DNA from: Capnocytophaga catalasegens
GTDB taxonomy: Bacteria; Bacteroidota; Bacteroidia; Flavobacteriales; Flavobacteriaceae
Direction: 5' to 3'
Assembly (NCBI RefSeq): GCF_026005215.1
Contig: NZ_BPMA01000016.1
Coordinates: 1 to 64,000, forward strand
Length of the DNA: 64,000 nt
The notes under the pieces were generated by a model that saw nothing but the letters and a program-made list of their open reading frames with translations, searched no databases and was not told the origin of the DNA. The position numbers and the translations under genes were made by a program. Below, in pieces: positions 54,280-62,374 of the stretch; the first letter of the stretch is position 1, and every line of letters begins with the position of its first letter.

Positions 54280-55017
54280 TTGAAAACACAGATAGATATA
54301 ACAAAACTACCTCAACACATAGCTATTATTATGGATGGCAATGGACGTTGGGCGAAACAAAAAGGAAAATTACGTGTTTTTGGTCACGAAAGTGGCGCAG
54401 GAACTCTTCGAAATATTATTCAAGCAACAGCAGAACTCGGTATCCCTTACCTTACATTGTATGCTTTTTCAACTGAGAATTGGAATAGACCTAAGGCAGA
54501 AGTAAATGCACTTATGTCATTGTTGTTCAGAGGATTGCAAAAAGAAATAAAAATGTTACATCAAAACAATATCCGTTTGAATGCCATTGGCGATATGGAT
54601 AGTTTACCTACAAATGTTCAGAAAGAACTACAAAAATCAATAGAGCTAACACAACATAACACACGATGTACAATTACATTAGCTCTTGCGTATGGAAGTA
54701 GGCAAGAACTTATACAAGCTGTTAAAAAAATAGCTTCTGATGTTAAAAATAACATAATTAGCCTTGATGATATAGACGAATTGCGAATAAATCAAGAACT
54801 TTACACTCGCAAAATGCCTAATGTTGATTTGCTCATTCGTACTAGTGGAGAGCATCGTATTAGTAATTTTTTGCTCTGGCAGATAGCATATGCCGAATTG
54901 TATTTTACGAAAGTGCTTTGGCCAGACTTTACACCCGAACATTTGTATCAAGCCATTATAAATTTTCAACAAAGAGAACGTAGATTTGGAAAAACCAGTG
55001 AACAACTTAGTAAGTAG
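54280..55017 (+). CDS. uppS: Isoprenyl (undecaprenyl) diphosphate synthase
   Basis: A 245-residue cis-prenyltransferase that extends farnesyl diphosphate with isopentenyl units to the C55 lipid carrier for peptidoglycan and O-antigen. The signature IIMDGNGRWAK gives the catalytic aspartate near residue 19; GHESGAGTLRNII, YAFSTENWNRP and the C-terminal RTSGEHRISNFLLWQIAYAELYFT are all present. A TTG start at 54280 fits the family length; a longer TTG start at 54232 would overlap the preceding gene. The bamA frame begins just at its stop. Confidence 0.93.
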   Translation: MKTQIDITKLPQHIAIIMDGNGRWAKQKGKLRVFGHESGAGTLRNIIQATAELGIPYLTLYAFSTENWNRPKAEVNALMSLLFRGLQKEIKMLHQNNIRLNAIGDMDSLPTNVQKELQKSIELTQHNTRCTITLALAYGSRQELIQAVKKIASDVKNNIISLDDIDELRINQELYTRKMPNVDLLIRTSGEHRISNFLLWQIAYAELYFTKVLWPDFTPEHLYQAIINFQQRERRFGKTSEQLSK

Positions 55018-55018
55018 T

Positions 55019-57622
55019 ATGATGTTAAAAAAAATAATGACCCTTATAAGCGTAATGCTCATAGGAATAATACACGCACAGGAAGAAAATTCTGAGCAAG
55101 AATTACAAATGTCCACGCAAGACACTCTATTAGGATGGAGTAAGCAAGATGAAAAATTTTCGTTAGACAATGCCAAAGAATACGAAATAGGAGGTATTGA
55201 AGTAACGGGAGCAAAACGTTACAATGCCCAAACTATTTTGTCAGCATCTGGGTTGAAAATAGGAGATGTTATTACAATTCCAGGCGAAAAATTTAGCCGA
55301 ATTATTCACAAATTGTGGGAGTACAAGCTTTTCAGTGATGTTGATATTTTTATTACAAAAACTGAAGGTAATAAAGTATTCTTAGAGCTTTCTATTCAAG
55401 AAACACCCAATCTTACTGATATTGTCGTTACAGGAGTGAAACCCAAAAAAGCAGAAGAAATACTTAAAGATGCTGAACTCAAAAAAGGAACAACAAAAGT
55501 TAATGAAAGTTTGGTTGCCAAAACTAAAAATTACCTTACTAACAAATACAGAAAAGAAGGATATTTGAATACCAAAATTCATATTGATACGAAAGTTGAC
55601 ACAACTGATGCCAATGGAGTAAAAATGCTTATAAATATTCATAAAGGTAGTAAAGTTAAAATAAAAGATATTACTTTTGAAGGAAATCAAACGTTTCCGA
55701 ATGCAAAACTTAGAAAGCAACTCAAAAAAACCAAACGTCGATTTGCAGGGCGTTTTTGGAAACGTTCTAAGTACGTTCAAGCCAACTACGATGAAGACCT
55801 TATTTCACTCATTGACTTTTACAAAGAAAATGGTTACCGCGATGCTCGTATTATTCAAGATACATTGTTTAAAGAAAAAAATAATGATATTAGTCTGAAA
55901 ATCAGTTTAGAAGAAGGAAGAAAATATTACTTTGGAGATATAAAATTTTTGGGAAATGCAGTGTATAGCAATCAAATATTAGATCGTATATTGGGTTTGA
56001 AGAAAGGAGATGTTTATAATGGAGTACAACTGAAAAATCGTATTAACGATCCTAAAAAACCAGATGCAAATACGATATCAAATCTCTATCAAAACAATGG
56101 ATATTTATTTTCTCAAATAATTCCTGTTGAAGTTTCAGCAGTTAATGATACAATCAATTTTGAAATACGTATTCGCGAAGGTAAAATAGCACATTTTAAT
56201 AATATTTCAGTATTAGGAAACACAATAACTAATGATCGAGTTATTTATAGAGAAATGCGTACAAGGCCGGGGTATATGTATTCTAAGGAAGATATAATTA
56301 GAACCATACGAGAATTGGGACAATTAGGTTTTTTTGATGCAGAGAAAATTAGTCCCGATATCAAAAATCCCGATCCTAATGCAGGCACAGTCGATTTAGA
56401 ATGGAAGTTAGATGATACAGGTGGGTCAAGCCAAATACAATTACAAGGTGGTTATGGAGGAGGTAGTTTCATTGGAACTATCGGACTGAATTTTAATAAT
56501 TTCTCTATTCAAAATATTTTTGATAAAAAATCATACAGACCTTTACCAATGGGTGATGGGCAAAAATTATCTCTCAATGCACAAGCCAGTCGTTCATATC
56601 ACGCATATAGTTTCGCTTTCACAGAACCTTGGTTAGGAGGTGAAAAACCTGTACAGTTTTCTGTATCATTCCAGCATACAGTTCAGTATAGTTATAACTA
56701 TATAACGTATGATGTTGATAGAGATCGTCGTTTTCACATAACAGGTGTTACGGTTGGAATAGCAAAAAGACTTCGTGTCCCAGATGATTATTTTCAATTA
56801 TCACAATCTGTAGGCTTTAATCATTATAATTTGAAGAATTATAATACAGGTTTATTTACTTTCGGAGATGGATATTCTAATTCGTTAGCATATACAGCCA
56901 CATTGAGCCGACGTTCAAGTGGACCGAATCCCATTTTCCCCATGGGAGGAAATGATTTTAGTTTATCAGCAAAACTTACATTGCCTTATTCATTGTTCAA
57001 TGAAGTTGATTATGGAGCTTTGTTGGAACAACGAAATCAGGCTGTTGCCGATGGAAATTCTAATAAAATATCTGCTATTGACCAAGAACGTTACAAGTGG
57101 TTAGAGTTTTATAAAATAAAAGCAAATGCTTCTTGGTATACTAATTTGATTGACAAATTAGTACTAAAATCAAGTGCAGAATTTGGTTATTTAGGAGCTT
57201 ATAATAAACAACGAGGTGTTATCCCTTTTGAACGTTTTTTTGTAGGAGGAGACGGAATGGCATATTATTCTCTTGATGGTCGAGAGTATATTCAAATGCG
57301 TGGTTATCCTAATCAAGCCCTCTCAGGGGAAGATGGAGACCCTCTTTACAACAAATTTTCATTAGAACTTCGTTATCCAATTACATTAAAACAAACAGCC
57401 TCTATCTTTGCTCTGGCTTTTGCTGAAGGTGCTAATTCATATGGAGGTTTCGAGCGATATAACCCTTTTGAGCTCAAACGTTCAGCGGGATTAGGTGTAC
57501 GTATTTATATGCCTTTGTTTGGAATGTTAGGATTTGATTTCGGATACGGATTTGATAGTATTGGAGGGCGTACAGGAGCCAACGGTTGGGAAACGCACTT
57601 TATTTTTGGACAACAATTCTAA
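55019..57622 (+). CDS. bamA: Outer-membrane protein assembly factor BamA
   Basis: A 867-residue BamA. Residues 1-20 are a signal peptide (IGIIHAQ). POTRA repeats follow, visible as units starting EIGGIEVTGAKRY, NLTDIVVTGVKPK, VKIKDITFEGNQTF, KYYFGDIKFLGNAVYS and AHFNNISVLGNTIT, five in all. The C-terminal half is the Omp85 barrel with the lid-loop motif RGYPNQAL in place of VRGF-type wording and the terminal HFIFGQQF. Start at 55019 overlaps the uppS end by nothing; they abut. It is the central, essential member of the operon that folds barrels such as the SusC proteins here. Confidence 0.94.
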   Translation: MMLKKIMTLISVMLIGIIHAQEENSEQELQMSTQDTLLGWSKQDEKFSLDNAKEYEIGGIEVTGAKRYNAQTILSASGLKIGDVITIPGEKFSRIIHKLWEYKLFSDVDIFITKTEGNKVFLELSIQETPNLTDIVVTGVKPKKAEEILKDAELKKGTTKVNESLVAKTKNYLTNKYRKEGYLNTKIHIDTKVDTTDANGVKMLINIHKGSKVKIKDITFEGNQTFPNAKLRKQLKKTKRRFAGRFWKRSKYVQANYDEDLISLIDFYKENGYRDARIIQDTLFKEKNNDISLKISLEEGRKYYFGDIKFLGNAVYSNQILDRILGLKKGDVYNGVQLKNRINDPKKPDANTISNLYQNNGYLFSQIIPVEVSAVNDTINFEIRIREGKIAHFNNISVLGNTITNDRVIYREMRTRPGYMYSKEDIIRTIRELGQLGFFDAEKISPDIKNPDPNAGTVDLEWKLDDTGGSSQIQLQGGYGGGSFIGTIGLNFNNFSIQNIFDKKSYRPLPMGDGQKLSLNAQASRSYHAYSFAFTEPWLGGEKPVQFSVSFQHTVQYSYNYITYDVDRDRRFHITGVTVGIAKRLRVPDDYFQLSQSVGFNHYNLKNYNTGLFTFGDGYSNSLAYTATLSRRSSGPNPIFPMGGNDFSLSAKLTLPYSLFNEVDYGALLEQRNQAVADGNSNKISAIDQERYKWLEFYKIKANASWYTNLIDKLVLKSSAEFGYLGAYNKQRGVIPFERFFVGGDGMAYYSLDGREYIQMRGYPNQALSGEDGDPLYNKFSLELRYPITLKQTASIFALAFAEGANSYGGFERYNPFELKRSAGLGVRIYMPLFGMLGFDFGYGFDSIGGRTGANGWETHFIFGQQF

Positions 57623-57760
57623 AATTATTGTTCAAATTACAATTTTAGTTAATAGACTTATGTTATTTTTATTTAATAGTAATTGATTGATATTTAGTAA
57701 ATTAAAATGAAAAAAGAATAAAAATAATATTTGGCACGATTTTTTCTTTATTAAATTCAG

Positions 57761-58564
57761 ATGAAAATGAAAAATTTACATATTGCATTTTTTTTCTTTT
57801 GGATAAATTTTTGTATTTTTGCTCAAAAAACTACGCGAGTAGCTTATGTTGATGTAGATTATATATTACAAAATTTGGAAGAATATCAAGTTGCCAATGA
57901 ACAATTTGCAGAGAAAATAGCTACTTGGCAAGCTGAATTTGATGAAAAATCAGAGGAGATACGTAAGCGTAAAGAAAAATTAGAAGCTGAGAAACCTTTG
58001 CTTACAGCCGAAATGGTAAGCGATAGAGAAGAAGAAATCCAGATTCTAGAACATAATCTTAAAGTATTACAACAGAAGCGTTTTGGAGCCGAAAAAGGAG
58101 ATTATATCCAGCAAAAATGGCAATTAGCTCAACCTATTCAAGACCAGATATTTAATATTGCACAAGAAATAGGAAAAACAAAGAAATATGATTATATTTT
58201 CACCAAAGAAGATGTATCGTCAATTTATGCTGACCAAAAATATGATATAACAAAACTCGTGCTTCGCATACTCAAACGTAAAGAAAATGTCGAAGATCGA
58301 AATAAAGAAATGAGTGAATTGTTAAAAGAAAATTATAATTACGATCTAAAAGACGAACGAACCAAAAAACGAGAAGAAGCAGAACAAAAACGTGCAAAAC
58401 TCTATGCTGAAAGACAAGCTCAACGAGAAGCCAAGCAAAAAGAATTGGCAACTCAACGAGAAAAATCTCTTCAAGAAAGACAAGCCAAACGAGCTAAATT
58501 AGAATTGGAGAAAAAACAAAAAAATGAGAAAAATTTAAAAGAAAAAGAAAATAATAATAATTAA
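57761..58564 (+). CDS. OmpH/Skp-family periplasmic chaperone, long form
   Basis: A 267-residue Skp-like protein. Residues 1-21 are the signal peptide (FCIFAQ). The Skp core reads RVAYVDVDYILQNLEEYQ and YDYIFTKEDVSSIYADQKYDITKLVLR; between them and in the C-terminal third lies a strongly charged coiled coil (KREEAEQKRAKLYAERQAQ). Skp-type trimers hold unfolded outer-membrane proteins on their way to BamA, which is encoded just upstream. The lysine- and glutamate-rich tail is longer than in classical Skp. Confidence 0.9.
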   Translation: MKMKNLHIAFFFFWINFCIFAQKTTRVAYVDVDYILQNLEEYQVANEQFAEKIATWQAEFDEKSEEIRKRKEKLEAEKPLLTAEMVSDREEEIQILEHNLKVLQQKRFGAEKGDYIQQKWQLAQPIQDQIFNIAQEIGKTKKYDYIFTKEDVSSIYADQKYDITKLVLRILKRKENVEDRNKEMSELLKENYNYDLKDERTKKREEAEQKRAKLYAERQAQREAKQKELATQREKSLQERQAKRAKLELEKKQKNEKNLKEKENNNN

Positions 58565-58587
58565 AAAAAATTAAAGTAAGTAAAACA

Positions 58588-59118
58588 ATGAAGAACATTA
58601 AAAATTTGATGGTTGCAGTGGCTCTTATGTTAGGAGCGACAACAGTGAGTATGGCACAATCTAAGGTAGCTCATATTGACTCACAAAAATTACTAAGTGA
58701 AATGCCCGAGATGAAATCGGCACAAGCACAATTACAAAAATTGGAACAAACTTATACTAATGATATTCAATCATCTGTAAAAGAATATACAACAAAAGCA
58801 CAAGCGTTCCAAAATGAAGTAAATGCACTTACCGAAGACCAATTGAAATCAAGACAAGCTGAGCTTGAAAGAAAATCAAAAGAATTGGAAACTATGCAAA
58901 ATAACATTCGTCAAGCACAACAAACAGCAGCCGAAGATTTGCAGAAAAAACAACAAAGTTTGCTTGCTCCATTGTACGAAAAAGCAAGAAAAGCAGTTGA
59001 AAAGGTAGCCAAAGCCCAAGGTTTTGATTATGTGTTGGATTCTACACAGCCTGGGACCGTTATTTTTGCAAACGGAAAAGATCTTTACAATGATGTAAAA
59101 AAAGAATTAGGTTTTTAG
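58588..59118 (+). CDS. OmpH/Skp-family periplasmic chaperone, short form
   Basis: A 176-residue Skp-like protein; residues 1-22 are the signal peptide (VSMAQ). It reads KVAHIDSQKLLSEMPEMKSAQ near 26-46 and AKAQGFDYVLDSTQPGTVIFANG near the C-terminus, with a helical arm between, matching the canonical length. It follows the long-form paralogue by 23 bp and, like it, probably chaperones barrels toward BamA. A terminator after it ends the operon. Confidence 0.92.
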   Translation: MKNIKNLMVAVALMLGATTVSMAQSKVAHIDSQKLLSEMPEMKSAQAQLQKLEQTYTNDIQSSVKEYTTKAQAFQNEVNALTEDQLKSRQAELERKSKELETMQNNIRQAQQTAAEDLQKKQQSLLAPLYEKARKAVEKVAKAQGFDYVLDSTQPGTVIFANGKDLYNDVKKELGF

Positions 59119-59146
59119 TCATATTTTTATAAGTTTTAGATTTTAG

Positions 59147-59173
59147 AAAAGTGTCCAAAACGGACACTTTTTT
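59147..59173 (+). terminator. Terminator after the Skp/OmpH genes
   Basis: GTGTCC and GGACAC, extended by A-T pairs, form a stem around AAAAC and run into TTTTTT. It separates murI from the bamA operon. Confidence 0.85.
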
Positions 59174-59205
59174 ATAATTTTGTATCTTGTAAAAAGAAAA
59201 GAATT

Positions 59206-59985
59206 ATGATAGGTTTTTTTGATTCGGGTATTGGAGGAACAAGTATTTGGAGTGAAGTGGTAAAAATCCTTCCTTACGAAGATACGCTTTTAATTGCCGA
59301 TAGTAAAAATGCTCCTTATGGCACAAAAAACAAAGATGAGGTTATTTTTCTTTGTGAAAAAAATACAGAGTTTCTCTTAGAAAATGATAGTAAAATAATA
59401 GTAGTTGCGTGCAATACAGCGACAACCCAGGCTATTTCTTACCTTCGAGAGAAATATTCTGTACCTTTTATTGGTATAGAACCTGCCATAAAACCTGCAT
59501 CTTTGCAAACTAAAACAAAAGTTATAGGGATACTTGCTACACAAGGCACACTTAACAGCAAACTTTTTCATCAGACAAGTCAATTATTTGCGGTTCGGAA
59601 TGGGATTAAAATAATAGAACAAATAGGTTACGGACTTGTCGAACTTATAGAAAATGGGCAACTTAACAGTCCCAAAATGTTTTCCTTGTTGAAAAAATAC
59701 CTTACTCCAATGATTGCTCAAAATATCGATTATTTGGTTTTGGGTTGCACACATTATCCGTATTTAATTCCAATAATTAAACAAATTCTCCCTGCTCATA
59801 TTCAGATTGTAGATTCTGGAAGGGCAGTTGCTCGACAAACAAAAAAAGTTCTTGAACAAAATCAGTTATTGACCTCCTCTGTTTATTCGGCAAAACATCT
59901 TTGGATAACGACAAAAAATAGAAATATCCTTTCTCAATTTGCTCCCCAAAATGTTCAAATAAAATATCTTGAAAAAATTTCATAA
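59206..59985 (+). CDS. murI: Glutamate racemase
   Basis: A 259-residue MurI that supplies D-glutamate for peptidoglycan. The opening IGFFDSGIGGTSIWSEV, the first catalytic cysteine in VACNTATT (Cys69), IGIEPAIKPA and the second catalytic cysteine in LGCTHYP (Cys181) are all in place. Length is normal for the family. It lies behind a terminator and a short gap that could hold its own weak promoter, so it may be partly independent of the bamA cluster. Confidence 0.95.
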   Translation: MIGFFDSGIGGTSIWSEVVKILPYEDTLLIADSKNAPYGTKNKDEVIFLCEKNTEFLLENDSKIIVVACNTATTQAISYLREKYSVPFIGIEPAIKPASLQTKTKVIGILATQGTLNSKLFHQTSQLFAVRNGIKIIEQIGYGLVELIENGQLNSPKMFSLLKKYLTPMIAQNIDYLVLGCTHYPYLIPIIKQILPAHIQIVDSGRAVARQTKKVLEQNQLLTSSVYSAKHLWITTKNRNILSQFAPQNVQIKYLEKIS

Positions 59986-60090
59986 GCAAAAATATAAAAT
60001 TATGCACATTATATCGTTTTCGAACAAAAATGATTTTTTCTTGTCAGAAGAATTCGTATCTTAGCACAAAATTTTAAAATATCTTATTTG

Positions 60091-61929
60091 ATGAAAAAGA
60101 TAAAAAAAATAATATTAACTTTATCAATATTTATGAGTACTTTTACTTTTGGACAAATACAACGTATGGAGCCTCCTTTTTGGTGGAGTGGAATGAAAAC
60201 CAGCAAAATTCAAGTACTTTTTTATGGCAAAAATATTGCTCAATTTGATGTGAAAAGTGATTTACCTATTGTAGATATTGCTAAGACAGAAAATCCCAAT
60301 TATTTGTTCGTAACTTTTGATACTGAGAATCAGTTAGCTAACAAATATTCTATATCTCTTTGGAAAGGAAAGAAAAAACAACAAACTCTTTCGTATGAAC
60401 TCAAGCAACGTAGGGAAAACTCTGCAATGCGCAAAGGTTTTGATACTTCCGATATGATTTATTTGCTAATGCCAGACCGATTTGCCAATGGAAATTCTCA
60501 AAATGATTCAAACAATCAACTGATAGAAAAAGCAAATCGAACCCTTGCAGGTGGACGACACGGAGGTGATATTCAGGGAATTATCAATAATCTGGATTAC
60601 ATACAATCGCTTGGGGCAACAGCTATTTGGAGTACCCCGATGTGCGAGGATAATGATCCTGAATATTCGTATCATACCTATGCGCAAAGTGATGTATATC
60701 AGATAGATGCACGTTATGGCACAAATGAAGATTATCGTCGATTAGCTTCAGAATTACACAAACGAGATATGAAACTTATCAAAGATTATGTTACAAATCA
60801 CTGGGGAGCTGAACATTGGATAGTTAAAGACCTGCCTGCATACGATTGGTTGCATCAATTTCCAGGTTATGGACAAACAACATATCGAATGAGTACTCAA
60901 ATGGATAAGTATGCATCAGAATATGATAAGAAATATTGTGAAAAAGGCTGGTTTACAAAGACGATGCCCGACCTTAATCAATCGAATCCGATGGTTTTCA
61001 ACTATTTGTTGCAAAATGCAATTTGGTGGATTGAGTATGCAGACCTTGACGGCTTACGTGTAGATACATATTCTTACAATGACAAGGAAGGAATTGCTCA
61101 ATGGACAAAACGTGTAATGGAAGAATATCCAAACTTTAATATAGTAGGTGAGGTATGGTTGCACGACCAAGCCCAAATATCGTATTGGCAGAAGGATAGC
61201 CCAATTTCAGCTTTACAAAACTATAATACATATTTGCCTTCGGTGATGGACTTTACGCTTCACGATGCTTTTGGTGAGGCTTTGAAGGTACAACCTTCGT
61301 GGGACAAGGGTATGATTCAGTTTTACGAGAATTTTGTTAATGATTTTCTCTATAAAGAGCCTTACAATCTTTTAATCTTCGCTGAAAACCATGATACCGG
61401 ACGCATTAATGAAATTTATCCAAATATTGAAGATTATAAAATCGTGATGGCAATTTTATCTACAATGCGAGGAATTCCACAACTCTATTACGGAAGTGAA
61501 ATCGGAATGCGAGGAGATAAAGGCAAAGGCGATGCGGATATTCGCCAGGATTTCCCAGGGGGCTGGGAAAATGATGCGAATAATGCCTTCAATCCTGAGA
61601 CTCGTACTCCCGAACAGTGTGCTTATTTTGATGTTACTGCCAAATTATTCAACTGGCGTAAAGGTAAATCGGTAATTCATAAAGGTAAATTATTGCAGTT
61701 TTTGCCTGATAATGAAATTTATGTATATTTTCGCTACGATGATGCCAATACAGTTATGGTAATTATCAATAATAAACACGAAAAACAAACTATTGACTTA
61801 AAGCGTTTTGATGAAGGTATTAAATCTTTTACTAAAGGAAAAGATGTTGTATCTGAAAAAGAATTTTCACTAACAAATACATTGGAAATTGAAGGTAAAA
61901 CTGCCTTAGTTTTAGATCTTAGTAAATAA
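60091..61929 (+). CDS. GH13 alpha-amylase-family enzyme (cyclomaltodextrinase/neopullulanase type)
   Basis: A 612-residue secreted GH13 enzyme. A signal peptide (TFTFGQ) precedes an N-terminal beta domain (WWSGMKTSKIQVLFYGKNIA) typical of cyclomaltodextrinases and SusA-like neopullulanases. The catalytic set is intact: region I DYVTNH, nucleophile Asp325 in GLRVDTYSY, acid/base Glu354 in VGEVWL, and Asp435 in FAENHD. It would hydrolyse maltodextrins or cyclodextrins in the periplasm or at the surface. The ATG at 60091 is preferred over TTG 60088. It is followed by a terminator and a second amylase gene, suggesting a starch-use locus without a susCD pair in view. Confidence 0.93.
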   Translation: MKKIKKIILTLSIFMSTFTFGQIQRMEPPFWWSGMKTSKIQVLFYGKNIAQFDVKSDLPIVDIAKTENPNYLFVTFDTENQLANKYSISLWKGKKKQQTLSYELKQRRENSAMRKGFDTSDMIYLLMPDRFANGNSQNDSNNQLIEKANRTLAGGRHGGDIQGIINNLDYIQSLGATAIWSTPMCEDNDPEYSYHTYAQSDVYQIDARYGTNEDYRRLASELHKRDMKLIKDYVTNHWGAEHWIVKDLPAYDWLHQFPGYGQTTYRMSTQMDKYASEYDKKYCEKGWFTKTMPDLNQSNPMVFNYLLQNAIWWIEYADLDGLRVDTYSYNDKEGIAQWTKRVMEEYPNFNIVGEVWLHDQAQISYWQKDSPISALQNYNTYLPSVMDFTLHDAFGEALKVQPSWDKGMIQFYENFVNDFLYKEPYNLLIFAENHDTGRINEIYPNIEDYKIVMAILSTMRGIPQLYYGSEIGMRGDKGKGDADIRQDFPGGWENDANNAFNPETRTPEQCAYFDVTAKLFNWRKGKSVIHKGKLLQFLPDNEIYVYFRYDDANTVMVIINNKHEKQTIDLKRFDEGIKSFTKGKDVVSEKEFSLTNTLEIEGKTALVLDLSK

Positions 61930-61950
61930 ACGTGAATTATAAATATAAAA

Positions 61951-61977
61951 AAGCGAGTTTAAAACTCGCTTTTTTTT
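61951..61977 (+). terminator. Terminator after the first amylase gene
   Basis: AAGCGAGTTT and AAACTCGCTT form a tight stem followed by a run of T. Confidence 0.85.
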
Positions 61978-62076
61978 AATAAAAATAAATCAATTAAACA
62001 TTTTATATTTAATTTTTTTATTTTTAATTCTAATCATCAAGTTCTTTTATCTAATATTTAAATTTTTAGATTTAGT

Positions 62077-62243
62077 GATTGAGCTTTTAGCTTCGATGAT
62101 TGAGCTTTTAGCTTCGATGATTGAGCTTTTAGCTTCGATGATTGAGCTTTTATCTTCGATAATTGAGCTTTTATCTTCGATAATTGAGCTTTTAGCTTCG
62201 ATGATTAAGCTTTTAGTTTCGATAATTGAGCTTTTAGCTTTTA
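62077..62243. repeat. 21-bp tandem repeat, about eight units
   Basis: Units begin at 62077, 62098, 62119, 62140, 62161, 62182, 62203 and 62224 (the last partial), each of the form GATTGAGC...TTCGAT with few changes. The period is a multiple of three, so both strands stay open: plus reads MIELLAS repeats from a GTG at 62075, minus reads IEAKSSI repeats with no start codon. The minus reading looks more protein-like (hydrophilic), which may mark the remnant of a repetitive gene, but neither strand is a convincing gene. Confidence 0.8.
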
Positions 62244-62374
62244 TTTTTATGATTTTAATATATAAAAAATAATTTTGAATAACAATTTATTAGATTTAAT
62301 AATTGAAATATGAATTATTAGCTTATAAAGCTAAGATTTAAATAATAATATTTTTAATAAAAATAAGTAAATAG

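Larger units (their letters stand above)
61930..62374. other. Intergenic region between the two amylase genes
   Basis: This 445-bp gap holds the terminator of the first amylase (61951-61977), an AT-rich stretch, the 21-bp tandem repeat (62077-62243) and a small hairpin, TTAGCTT/AAGCTAA near 62319-62335. No start codon with family support was seen before the ATG at 62375. Confidence 0.6.

Noticed and set aside
62077-62243. CRISPR array
   Set aside because: The units are directly adjacent with no unique spacers, and no cas gene is near.
62075-62272. A 65-codon plus-strand frame made of MIELLAS repeats
   Set aside because: It starts with GTG, consists wholly of the 21-bp repeat and its edges, and has no promoter or homology; the frame is open only because the period is a multiple of three.
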